Source of the DNA: Comamonadaceae bacterium
GTDB taxonomy: Bacteria > Pseudomonadota > Gammaproteobacteria > Burkholderiales > Burkholderiaceae_C
NCBI GenBank assembly: GCA_027490925.1
Contig: JAIXXF010000034.1
Span: forward strand, 62,001-126,000
Length of the DNA: 64,000 nt
Reading direction: 5' to 3'
Shown here: piece by piece, positions 47,528-55,244 of the stretch
Layout of the letters: the number at the start of each line of letters is the position of its first letter
How positions within the stretch are numbered: the first letter of the stretch is position 1
Program-made: the position numbers and the translations under genes
Notes under the pieces: generated by a model
Databases searched by the model: none
Told to the model about the DNA's origin: nothing
The model's input: the letters and a program-made list of their open reading frames with translations, nothing else

Positions 47528-47824
47528 ATGTCCAAGACCGCTTGTATTCCGTTCGACCCCGCCGAGTTCATTGACGCCGAGGACGATGTGGTCGCTTACT
47601 TGAACGCTGTCATTGAAGACGGCGACCCTGCCTTGCTTGTCAACGCGCTGGGGGTGGTCGCCCGTGTTCGGCGCGTGAACCAAAAACCTGGAACTGCGGC
47701 AGCGGTGGACCTGGAGTTGGTCGACCGAGCGCTGGCCACAGCGGGTGATGGTTCCATGCCGTTGGGGCAGGCCTTGGCCGCCATCAAGGCCTTGGGTGTG
47801 AAGTTGCAGGTGGCACGGTATTGA
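47528..47824 (+). CDS. HigA-type antitoxin (addiction-module antidote protein), unusual HTH
   Basis: This 98-residue protein aligns with the addiction-module antidote family paired with Gp49-type toxins: FDPAEFIDAEDDVVAYLNAV, EDGDPALLVNALGVVAR, and the ending LGQALAAIKALGVKLQV. In the usual family the centre reads like QIARDAGLSREGLYKAL, a helix-turn-helix. Here that region is NQKPGTAAAVDLELVDRAL, without the conserved Gly-Leu-Ser turn. Toxin binding may be kept while DNA binding is weakened or changed. Confidence 0.82.
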   Translation: MSKTACIPFDPAEFIDAEDDVVAYLNAVIEDGDPALLVNALGVVARVRRVNQKPGTAAAVDLELVDRALATAGDGSMPLGQALAAIKALGVKLQVARY

Positions 47825-47960
47825 ACCCAGCCGCGTGTCGTTCCAAAGGCGTAGGACAACGCCACGTTGGCCCTGGAGGACGGTTGACCGAGCGGTGGCC
47901 ATGCCGTACCGTGTCGGCGTGGTGTGAAGGGCACACTGCGCAACCCACAGAAAGAGACCC

Positions 47961-48353
47961 ATGACGACCTTCAAAAAAACCATTGCCTCCACCTTGATCG
48001 TGTGCATGGGCGTGATCGGTATGCCGCTCACAGCGCAAGCCGGCATCGTCGGTACAGAAGAAGCGCTCACGGTACGTGCCGACGTCACGGCCGATCGAGC
48101 CAAGGTTGAGGGTTTCCTGGCCCGCGCCGATGTGAGAGACGCCCTGCTGGCGCAGGGCCTGTCACCAGACAGCGCGGCGGAACGCGTGCGGGCCATGTCC
48201 GACGCCGAAGTGGCTCAACTGGCCAATCGGGTGGAGCAAGCGCCTGCCGGTGCTGGCGTGCTGGGCATTGCTTTCACCGTGTTCATCGTCCTGTTGGTGA
48301 CCGATATCCTGGGGCTGACCAAGGTGTTCCCTTTCACCCGCTCGATTCGATGA
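47961..48353 (+). CDS. PA2779-family small membrane protein
   Basis: This 130-residue protein starts MTTFKKTIASTLIVCMGVIG, a signal peptide or first span. The PA2779-family core follows (LARADVRDALLAQGLSPDSA, then RVRAMSDAEVAQLANRVEQ), with a C-terminal hydrophobic helix (GVLGIAFTVFIVLLVTDILG). The function is unknown. Its stop overlaps the ATG of the PA2778-like gene by 4 bp, the usual paired arrangement. Confidence 0.92.
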   Translation: MTTFKKTIASTLIVCMGVIGMPLTAQAGIVGTEEALTVRADVTADRAKVEGFLARADVRDALLAQGLSPDSAAERVRAMSDAEVAQLANRVEQAPAGAGVLGIAFTVFIVLLVTDILGLTKVFPFTRSIR

Positions 48354-49351
48354 CGCACCCGCCGGCCCGACGATTGACTACGGCTGGCGCTCGCACACCC
48401 CCCGCTCTCGCGGGGTTTTTCTTATGGCTCGCGCTGTCGCTGGTTGGTTGCGCCACCCCCCAGCTCGCCTCTCTGACGCAAGCGTGGCCAGAACACCTTC
48501 CCGATCGCGCCGAGGTCCACGGCGTGCCTTTTTTCCCGCAATCCGACTTTCAGTGCGGCCCGGCAGCGCTCGCCATGGTGGCCCGAGCGGCTGGTGTTGC
48601 GGTGACTCCCGACGATCTGGTGGATCAGGTGTACTTGCCCGGTCGGCAGGGCTCGCTCCAACCTGAGATGATGGCCGCCGCGCGCCGACGCGGGTTGGTC
48701 GCTTACCAGACGGCTCCAGAGCTCACAGCGCTGTTGCGCGAGGTGGCGGCTGGCAGCCCTGTGCTGGTGTTTCAAAACCTGGGCTTGCCGATCTACCCGT
48801 TGTGGCACTACGCGGTGGTGGTGGGGTACGACCGGGCGCGGGGCGAACTGTGGTTGCATTCGGGCACTGTTGAGCGAATGCCCCTGTCGCTGGCGACGTT
48901 CGAGCGCACTTGGGCGCGGGGCGCCCACTGGGCCATGTTGGCGGTGCCCGCCGACCGCTTGCCTGTGACCGCCACCGCCGATGCGTATGCCGAGGCGGTG
49001 GCCCCGATGGAGCGGGTCCAGCCAGGGGCGGCTCTGCGTGCGTACCGCACCGGCATCCAGGCTTGGCCTCGCCATCGCAACCTGCAGTTTGGCCGCGGCA
49101 ATGCCGCCTATGCGTTGGGACAACGTTCTGAGGCCGCCTCGGCCTACGAGGCTGCCACCCAGTTGGACCCCGCGTTCGCGGACGCTTGGAACAACCTCGC
49201 GCAGGTGCAGTGGGAACGGGGCCAGGTTCAGCTGGCAGCGGTGTCCGTCGGCAAGGCCGTGGCCCTGGGCGGCCCGCGCTTGGCGCGTTACCTCGATTTA
49301 CAGAGGAAAATTGGTGAAGAGGGCGGCCAGCGACGCGAAAGAGGCCGGTAG
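48350..49351 (+). CDS. PA2778-family C39-like peptidase lipoprotein with TPR repeats
   Basis: This 333-residue protein has a signal sequence with a lipobox (LALSLVGCA), so it should be an outer- or inner-membrane lipoprotein. A C39-like cysteine peptidase domain follows: VPFFPQSDFQCGPAALAMVA holds the catalytic Gln and Cys, and YPLWHYAVVVGYD the His. The C-terminal part (NLQFGRGNAAYALGQRSEAA, then AFADAWNNLAQVQWERGQVQ) is TPR. The substrate is unknown. A terminator-like hairpin lies within codons 17-24. Confidence 0.9.
   Translation: MTHPPARRLTTAGARTPPALAGFFLWLALSLVGCATPQLASLTQAWPEHLPDRAEVHGVPFFPQSDFQCGPAALAMVARAAGVAVTPDDLVDQVYLPGRQGSLQPEMMAAARRRGLVAYQTAPELTALLREVAAGSPVLVFQNLGLPIYPLWHYAVVVGYDRARGELWLHSGTVERMPLSLATFERTWARGAHWAMLAVPADRLPVTATADAYAEAVAPMERVQPGAALRAYRTGIQAWPRHRNLQFGRGNAAYALGQRSEAASAYEAATQLDPAFADAWNNLAQVQWERGQVQLAAVSVGKAVALGGPRLARYLDLQRKIGEEGGQRRERGR
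48400..48420 (+). terminator. Terminator-like hairpin inside the PA2778-like coding start
   Basis: CCCCGC-TCTC-GCGGGG followed by five T is a good Rho-independent terminator shape. It lies 47 bp after the PA2779 stop, but within the signal-sequence codons of the overlapping downstream gene, so it may attenuate that gene. Confidence 0.6.
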
Positions 49352-49360
49352 CCCTCGTGA

Positions 49361-49406
49361 AGACTGGTGTTTCAGCTACTGAAACTGTAGCAAATGTGGC
49401 CAGTCT
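49361..49406. repeat. Short palindromic repeat, copy 4, with outer inverted repeat
   Basis: The core GCTACTGAAACTGTAGC at 49375-49391 fits GCTAY-N7-RTAGC. It overlaps a 7-bp hairpin GTTTCAG/CTGAAAC (49369-49385) and is enclosed by AGACTGG (49361-49367) and CCAGTCT (49400-49406). It lies between the convergent PA2778-like gene and purM and might act as a terminator for both. Confidence 0.6.
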
Positions 49407-49433
49407 GCGCTGCCATGCAAACCAGCGCCGCCG

Positions 49434-50495
49434 TCAAATCACCTCGACCGGTGCGCCCGACCCGCGCTGTGCGATGCGGCCAATGCGGTGCACCTGTTCG
49501 CCAGCGGCCTGCAGCGTGCCGGCCACGGCCCCCGCCGCCTCGGCTGCCACCACCACCACCATGCCGATGCCGTTGTTGAACGTGCGGTTCATTTCGAAAT
49601 CGCCGATGCCAGCGGTGGCCTGAAGCCACGCGAACAGCTCAGATTGTGGCCAGCTGCCCTGATCGAGGTGCGCAGCGGTGCCTTCCGGCAACACACGGGG
49701 AATGTTTTCCAGCAGGCCACCGCCTGTGATGTGCGCCAAGGCCTTGATGCCCCCCGACGCCTCGGTGTGCGGGTGGGCCGCCAGTGCCGCCAGCACGTTT
49801 TTCACGTACAGGCGGGTGGGTCTCATCACAGCTTCTTTGAAAGGCATGCCGTCCAGCGTAGCCGGAAGTTGACCAGCCGCGCGTTCGATGCATTTGCGCA
49901 CCAGGCTGAAGCCGTTCGAGTGCACGCCGTGCGAGCCCAATCCCAGTACCACGTCACCGGGCTTCACTGCGGCGCCGGTGAGGATGAGGGATTTCTCGAC
50001 CGCCCCCACCGCAAAACCCGCGAGGTCGTACTCGCCCGCAGGGTACATGCCGGGCATTTCGGCTGTCTCGCCGCCGATCAAGGCGCAACCGCTCAGTTCA
50101 CAACCCTTGGCGATGCCACCGACCACCGCGGCGGCTGTGTCCACGTCAAGTTTGCCGCAGGCGAAGTAGTCCAGAAAGAACAGAGGCTCTGCGCCCTGCA
50201 CCAGTACATCGTTGACGCTCATGGCCACCAAATCGATGCCCACCGTGTCGTGCATGCCCCACTCAAACGCCAGTTTGAGCTTGGTGCCCACGCCATCGGT
50301 ACCGCTGACGAGGACAGGTTCCTTGTAGCGCTTGGGCACTTCAAACAGCGCGCCGAAGCCACCAATGCCCGCCAACACCCCCTCGCGCATGGTTTTCTTC
50401 GCCAGCGGTTTGATGCGCTCGACCAAGGCATCGCCAGCGTCGATGTCAACGCCAGCGTCTTTGTAAGAGAGGGGGGTAGGGTGTGGGGAGGTCAT
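49434..50495 (-). CDS. purM: Phosphoribosylformylglycinamidine cyclo-ligase
   Basis: PurM (AIR synthetase) catalyses the fifth step of purine synthesis. The 353-residue product starts [37 protein letters not shown] and [12 protein letters not shown] are the ATP and substrate motifs, [18 protein letters not shown] is conserved, and [17 protein letters not shown] closes the active site. It is divergent from the AI-2E transporter gene (76 bp between starts), as usual in Burkholderiales. Confidence 0.97.
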   Translation of the reverse strand: MTSPHPTPLSYKDAGVDIDAGDALVERIKPLAKKTMREGVLAGIGGFGALFEVPKRYKEPVLVSGTDGVGTKLKLAFEWGMHDTVGIDLVAMSVNDVLVQGAEPLFFLDYFACGKLDVDTAAAVVGGIAKGCELSGCALIGGETAEMPGMYPAGEYDLAGFAVGAVEKSLILTGAAVKPGDVVLGLGSHGVHSNGFSLVRKCIERAAGQLPATLDGMPFKEAVMRPTRLYVKNVLAALAAHPHTEASGGIKALAHITGGGLLENIPRVLPEGTAAHLDQGSWPQSELFAWLQATAGIGDFEMNRTFNNGIGMVVVVAAEAAGAVAGTLQAAGEQVHRIGRIAQRGSGAPVEVI

Positions 50496-50571
50496 GAGGG
50501 GCTGAGCGGCTGCCGTGCTTGGCCGACTAAAATTTCATTCGATTTTACGGGTTAGCCCCCGGCCCAAGCCG

Positions 50572-51654
50572 ATGCCATTCACTTCCGCCCAAAAACGTAC
50601 CCTGGCCTGGACCGGCATCGGGCTATTGACGCTTCTTGTCTTGTGGTTGCTCGGGCCTGTGCTCACGCCATTTGTCGTGGCCGCCGTGCTGGCCTACGCC
50701 CTGACGCCCTTGGTGAACCGACTCGACCACCTGGGGTGTGGCCGGCTGCCGCGTGTGCTGTCGGTGCTGGTGGTGGAGACCCTTTTTATTTTGGTGTTGG
50801 TGAGTTTGCTGCTGCTGATGGTGCCCATCATGGCCAAGGAGCTGCCGCAGCTGCGCGAGCAGTTGCCAGTGCTGGCCGAGCGCTTGAACGCCAACGCTGC
50901 GCCGCTGCTGGCCAAGTACGGCATCAAGTTGTCGCTCGACGCGGGCAGCGTCAAAGCTTTCGTGCTCAAGTACCTGAACGCCAATTTCGAAGACGCTTTC
51001 GGTTCCTTGATGTCCTCACTCAAGCTCGGGGGCAGCGTGGCCCTAGCGCTGGTTGGCAATGCGGTGATGATCCCGGTCGCCCTGTTCTATCTCCTGATGG
51101 ACTGGGACAAGTTCGTGGCCCGGGTGCTTGAATTGGTGCCGCTCAAAATGCGCGACGGCTTTGACAGTTTCACCGGTGAAGCCGATGCGGTGTTGGGTCA
51201 GTACCTGCGCGGACAACTGCTGGTGATGGGCGTATTGGCTGTGTTTTACAGCGTGGGCTTGGCGCTGTTTGGGCTAGACCTGGCCGTACCGATTGGCATC
51301 TTCACGGGTCTGGCGGTGTTCGTCCCCTATGTGGGCTTTGGCGTGGGTTTGGTGTTGGCCACACTGGCCGGTTTGCTGGAGTTCACCCACACGGGGGGTG
51401 CACTCAAAGCGGTGCTGATGGTGGCGTCGGTCTATGGCGTGGGTCAAATGCTGGAGAGCATCTACCTCACTCCGCGGCTGGTGGGCGAGCGCATCGGCCT
51501 GCACCCGCTGGTGGTGATCTTTGCGCTGTTGGCATTTGGTCAGGTGCTGGGCTTTGTCGGCATCCTGATCGCGCTGCCAGCCAGCGCCGTGTTGTTGGTC
51601 GCCGTGCGGCGGGTGCGCGAGGGCTATCTCACCAGCAAGCTGTACACCGGCTGA
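50572..51654 (+). CDS. AI-2E/PerM-family membrane transporter
   Basis: This 360-residue protein has about eight membrane helices. VLTPFVVAAVLAYALTPLVN is the family start, and YLRGQLLVMGVLAVFYSVGL and VGERIGLHPLVVIFALLAFG are the conserved C-terminal blocks. The family includes TqsA and PerM; the substrate here is unknown. I start at the ATG at 50572. Its stop overlaps the hda start by one base. Confidence 0.92.
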   Translation: MPFTSAQKRTLAWTGIGLLTLLVLWLLGPVLTPFVVAAVLAYALTPLVNRLDHLGCGRLPRVLSVLVVETLFILVLVSLLLLMVPIMAKELPQLREQLPVLAERLNANAAPLLAKYGIKLSLDAGSVKAFVLKYLNANFEDAFGSLMSSLKLGGSVALALVGNAVMIPVALFYLLMDWDKFVARVLELVPLKMRDGFDSFTGEADAVLGQYLRGQLLVMGVLAVFYSVGLALFGLDLAVPIGIFTGLAVFVPYVGFGVGLVLATLAGLLEFTHTGGALKAVLMVASVYGVGQMLESIYLTPRLVGERIGLHPLVVIFALLAFGQVLGFVGILIALPASAVLLVAVRRVREGYLTSKLYTG

Positions 51655-52349
51655 TGAAGCAAATCGCACTCGACATCGGTCTGCCCACCGGCCCAACGCT
51701 GGACGGGTTCATGCCTGGTCCCAACCAGGAGGTCTGGCAGCACCTTCGGCTGTGGTTGGGGAAGGACAACGCCGCCGCGCGCTCGCCTGTGCCCACCTAC
51801 ATTTGGGGTGACAGCGGTAGCGGCAAAAGCCACCTCTTGCGCGCCATCAAAGACGCGCTGATCGCCCGCGGCGAGCGCGTCGGCTGGCTCGATCCCAACG
51901 CAGACGATGGGGTCGAGTTCAGCCCAGCATGGTCAGCGGTGTTCATGGACGATGTGCATGCCTACAGTGCGGTACAGCAACACATGGCTTTCAACTGGTT
52001 CGTGAACGCAGCGAGCGGACCCGATGGGCGTCCCCGCAGCGTGCTGGCCGCTGGGCGATGGCCACCGGCCGATCTGTTGATACGGGACGATCTGCGCAGC
52101 CGCCTCGGTTGGGGCCATGTTTTTCATTTGAAGGTACTGGACGAGTCCGAACGCGCCCAGGTGCTGAGGCAGCAGGCGCATGACCGCGGCATTCACCTGA
52201 CCAGCGAGGTCGTGGACTTTCTACTCACCCGGTTCTCGCGAGACTTGAGCACGTTGTCCTTGCTGTTGGACCAGCTTGACCAATACGGTCTGCAAACCCA
52301 GCGGGCGGTCACCATTCCTTTGGTTCGCGCCATGATTGAGAGCCAATGA
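51654..52349 (+). CDS. hda: DnaA regulatory inactivator Hda
   Basis: Hda works with the sliding clamp to stimulate ATP hydrolysis by DnaA after replication starts. The 231-residue AAA+ protein begins MKQIALDIG, which fits a clamp-binding motif. Walker A is WGDSGSGKSHLLRAI and Walker B is SAVFMDDVHAY. DLRSRLGWGHVFHL is sensor-region sequence. It is tightly coupled to the AI-2E transporter gene upstream and lies 10 bp before the HAD gene. Confidence 0.93.
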   Translation: MKQIALDIGLPTGPTLDGFMPGPNQEVWQHLRLWLGKDNAAARSPVPTYIWGDSGSGKSHLLRAIKDALIARGERVGWLDPNADDGVEFSPAWSAVFMDDVHAYSAVQQHMAFNWFVNAASGPDGRPRSVLAAGRWPPADLLIRDDLRSRLGWGHVFHLKVLDESERAQVLRQQAHDRGIHLTSEVVDFLLTRFSRDLSTLSLLLDQLDQYGLQTQRAVTIPLVRAMIESQ

Positions 52350-52359
52350 CCGCCACACC

Positions 52360-53061
52360 ATGACCGACTTTTTTCGCAACACCAAACCCAGGGTGGCTTT
52401 GTTCGACCTGGACCACACGCTGCTGCCGCTCGATTCCGACCACGCCTGGGGAGAGTTCACCATCGCGCTGGGTTGGACAGACCCCGTGGCCTTCAAAGCG
52501 GGTAACGACAGTTTTTATGCCCAATACCAAGCCGGCACTTTGAACGTGCATGACTATGTTCGCTTCGCGACCGAGGCGGCGCGTCGCCAAGGTCCCGACC
52601 GCGTTCGGCAGGCCCAGGTGGACTTCATGCGGCAGGTGATTCATCCAGCCATCCGGCCGGCCGCGCGGTCGCTCTTGCGGCAGCACCAAGATGCGGGCGA
52701 TGCAGTGGCCATCGTCACCGCCACCAACGAACTCGTCACCCGTCCCATCGCCCAGGCCCTGGGGGTGACCGATCTGATCGCGGTCAATCTGGTTCGCCAG
52801 CCAGGGCCAGCGGGGGAGCCGTGGATCACTGGCGATATCGATGGCGTGCCCTCGTTCCGTGAAGGCAAGGTCCAGCGGGTGAGCGAATGGTTGGCGGCCC
52901 GCGGATGGGACTGGGACGCGGTTGACGCCACTTTTTATTCCGATTCAATGAACGACCTGCCGCTGCTGGAGCGGGTCCAGCGTCCCGTGGCGACCAATCC
53001 CGACCCGCGGTTGCGAGCCCTGGCCCAGGCGCGTGGGTGGCCGGTACTGGACCTGTTCTAA
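52360..53061 (+). CDS. HAD-IB family phosphatase
   Basis: This 233-residue HAD hydrolase has the nucleophile motif ALFDLDHTLLPLDSD, motif II AIVTATNELVTRPIAQALG and motif IV FYSDSMNDLPLLERV. It belongs to the SerB-like HAD-IB group, and Burkholderiales homologues are often called histidinol- or phosphoserine-phosphatase-like. The substrate is unknown. I start at the ATG at 52360, 10 bp after hda. Confidence 0.9.
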   Translation: MTDFFRNTKPRVALFDLDHTLLPLDSDHAWGEFTIALGWTDPVAFKAGNDSFYAQYQAGTLNVHDYVRFATEAARRQGPDRVRQAQVDFMRQVIHPAIRPAARSLLRQHQDAGDAVAIVTATNELVTRPIAQALGVTDLIAVNLVRQPGPAGEPWITGDIDGVPSFREGKVQRVSEWLAARGWDWDAVDATFYSDSMNDLPLLERVQRPVATNPDPRLRALAQARGWPVLDLF

Positions 53062-53121
53062 TCCCCACCAACGGCGAAGACTGGCGTGCGCCAGCGCACC
53101 CATGTCCAGCAAAGTAACTGC

Positions 53122-54708
53122 ATGATCAAAACATTCATCGACAAGCTGTTCGGCAAAGGCGCTGAATCGGCAACTGGCGTCCGGGCCCGGAGAAACCGGT
53201 TCGGCCAGCGCCAGGAAGTTCCGGCCAGTGTCCACGGCATTGATCCCAAGTTGGTGGACGAGCGGGCCCTCAACGTGGTCGGTACGCTTCAGAATGCCGG
53301 CTACGAGGCCTACATCGTGGGCGGCGCGGTGCGCGACCTGCTGGTTGGTTTGCGCCCCAAAGACTTTGACGTGGCGACCAACGCCACGCCCGAGCAGGTC
53401 AAGGCCCTGTTCCGCCGTGCGTTCATCATCGGCCGGCGCTTCCGCATCGTGCACGTGGTTTACGGGCGCGGCCGTGAGCACGAGGTGATCGAGGTGTCCA
53501 CCTTTCGTGCCTACCTGGACAGCGCTGCTGCCGAGCAAGTGGCGGGCAACGAGCGCACCAGCAAAGGCCAGCTCGCAGGCATGACGCACGCGGTCGACGC
53601 GTCGGGTCGGGTGCTTCGCGACAACGTGTGGGGGCCGCAAGAAGAAGATGCCGCCCGGCGCGACTTCACCTTGAACGCGATGTACTACGACCCCCACACC
53701 CAGACGGTGGTCGACTACCACGGTGGAATACAAGATGTGAAGAAGCGCGTGATGCGGATGATCGGTGACCCGGCCACCCGCTACCGAGAAGACCCGGTGC
53801 GCATCATCCGCGCAGTGCGTTTCGCAGCCAAGCTCCAACCGCTCGGCTTCAAGCTTGACGCCAAGTCCAGTGAACCACTGGTGAGTTCTCAGGAACTGCT
53901 GGCCGATGTGCCCCAGAGCCGTTTGTTTGACGAGATGCTCAAGTTGCTGCTCACCGGGCATGCGCTCGCTAGCATTGCGCAACTCAAGGCGTTGGGTCTG
54001 GCCCGTGGCATCTATCCGTTGCTGGACGTCGTGGTGGAACGAGCCGAGCAGCCGCTTGTGAACGCCGCGTTGATGGACACCGATCGGAGGGTGTCAGAGG
54101 GTAAGCCGGTGGTCCCCAGCTTTTTGTTGGCCTGCGTGTTGTGGGCCGACGTCCGTGACGGCTGGAACCAGCGCATGTCTCGCCGCGAGCACCCGTTCGC
54201 CGCGCTTCAAGACGCGATCGACGAGGCTTTCGGCGCGCGCATCGGCGATGTGTCCGGCCGAGGCAAACTGGCCGCTGACATGCGGGAGATTTGGATGATG
54301 CAGCCGCGCTTTGACAAGCGTGTGGGAAACACCCCATACAGCTTGGTCGAGCAACCACGTTTTCGAGCCGGCTTTGACTTCATGCGGTTGCGAGCGTCCA
54401 CCGGTGAGATGGATGAAGCCATCGCCGAATGGTGGGAAACCTTCAGCACGTCCGATGACGCGACCCGCCAAGACCTGATGGACCAGGCTCGTGACGAGCA
54501 ACAGCGCCGTCCACGGGCGAGACAAGCCACGTCCCGTGCTTCCGAACCCACGGGTGAAAGCACTGAAGCAAGCGGCGCTCTCACCCACAACGACGGCGAG
54601 GGAGCGGCACCGCGCAAGCGGCGCCGCCGTCGCCGCTCGGGCGGTGCCAACCGGGGTGACGGCAGCACTGGCTCTGCGGGTGTGGCGCCCAACGGTGACG
54701 GTCACTGA
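53122..54708 (+). CDS. pcnB: Poly(A) polymerase I
   Basis: PcnB adds poly(A) tails that promote RNA decay. The 528-residue product starts MIKTFIDKLFGKGAESATG. The nucleotidyltransferase site is YIVGGAVRDLLVGLRPKDFD with the catalytic acids near residues 80-82, and RRDFTLNAMYYD follows. The C-terminus is an Arg-rich disordered tail (APRKRRRRRRSGG) that probably binds RNA. It is followed by folK, as in many proteobacteria. Confidence 0.95.
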   Translation: MIKTFIDKLFGKGAESATGVRARRNRFGQRQEVPASVHGIDPKLVDERALNVVGTLQNAGYEAYIVGGAVRDLLVGLRPKDFDVATNATPEQVKALFRRAFIIGRRFRIVHVVYGRGREHEVIEVSTFRAYLDSAAAEQVAGNERTSKGQLAGMTHAVDASGRVLRDNVWGPQEEDAARRDFTLNAMYYDPHTQTVVDYHGGIQDVKKRVMRMIGDPATRYREDPVRIIRAVRFAAKLQPLGFKLDAKSSEPLVSSQELLADVPQSRLFDEMLKLLLTGHALASIAQLKALGLARGIYPLLDVVVERAEQPLVNAALMDTDRRVSEGKPVVPSFLLACVLWADVRDGWNQRMSRREHPFAALQDAIDEAFGARIGDVSGRGKLAADMREIWMMQPRFDKRVGNTPYSLVEQPRFRAGFDFMRLRASTGEMDEAIAEWWETFSTSDDATRQDLMDQARDEQQRRPRARQATSRASEPTGESTEASGALTHNDGEGAAPRKRRRRRRSGGANRGDGSTGSAGVAPNGDGH

Positions 54709-54718
54709 CACCCGCTTC

Positions 54719-55198
54719 ATGGGCGCCGCGGCGCTGCGTGACCCCTGCACCGCTTACGTCGCCTTAGGTGCCAATCTGGGCGACGGGCCAACACGGCTTC
54801 GCATGGCCGTGAACGCGTTGCGCGATCGCTCAGACGTCCAAGTTGTGGCTGAATCCGCCTTCTACCGCACGGCGCCTGTGGACGCCGACGGACCCGACTA
54901 CACCAACGCGGTGGTCGCACTGACCACTCGGCTCATCGCGCCGGCACTGCTGGATCTGCTTCAGGCCATCGAGCAGGCACACGGTCGCGTTCGAAGCCAC
55001 CGCAACGCCCCGCGCACACTGGATTTGGACCTGCTGCTTTATGGAGACGCCTGCATCCAGAGCGAGCGGTTGGTGGTTCCGCACCCGCGCATGCACTTGC
55101 GCGCCTTTGTGTTGGCCCCGCTTGCAGACGTGGCGCCGGAACGCGTGCCGGGCAGCGCCTGGGCCCTTGTCCGAAACCAACCCATCACCCGCCTCTGA
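54719..55198 (+). CDS. folK: 2-amino-4-hydroxy-6-hydroxymethyldihydropteridine pyrophosphokinase
   Basis: FolK activates the pterin for folate synthesis. The 159-residue product contains AYVALGANLGDGPTRLRMAV, RSHRNAPRTLDLDLLLYGD (the catalytic acids) and VVPHPRMHLRAFVLAPLADV. I start at the ATG at 54719, 10 bp after pcnB. The length is normal. Confidence 0.95.
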   Translation: MGAAALRDPCTAYVALGANLGDGPTRLRMAVNALRDRSDVQVVAESAFYRTAPVDADGPDYTNAVVALTTRLIAPALLDLLQAIEQAHGRVRSHRNAPRTLDLDLLLYGDACIQSERLVVPHPRMHLRAFVLAPLADVAPERVPGSAWALVRNQPITRL

Positions 55199-55244
55199 GC
55201 CTGGGCAATGCCGTGGCGCGCAAAGCCCCGGCGGCAGTGCCCCG

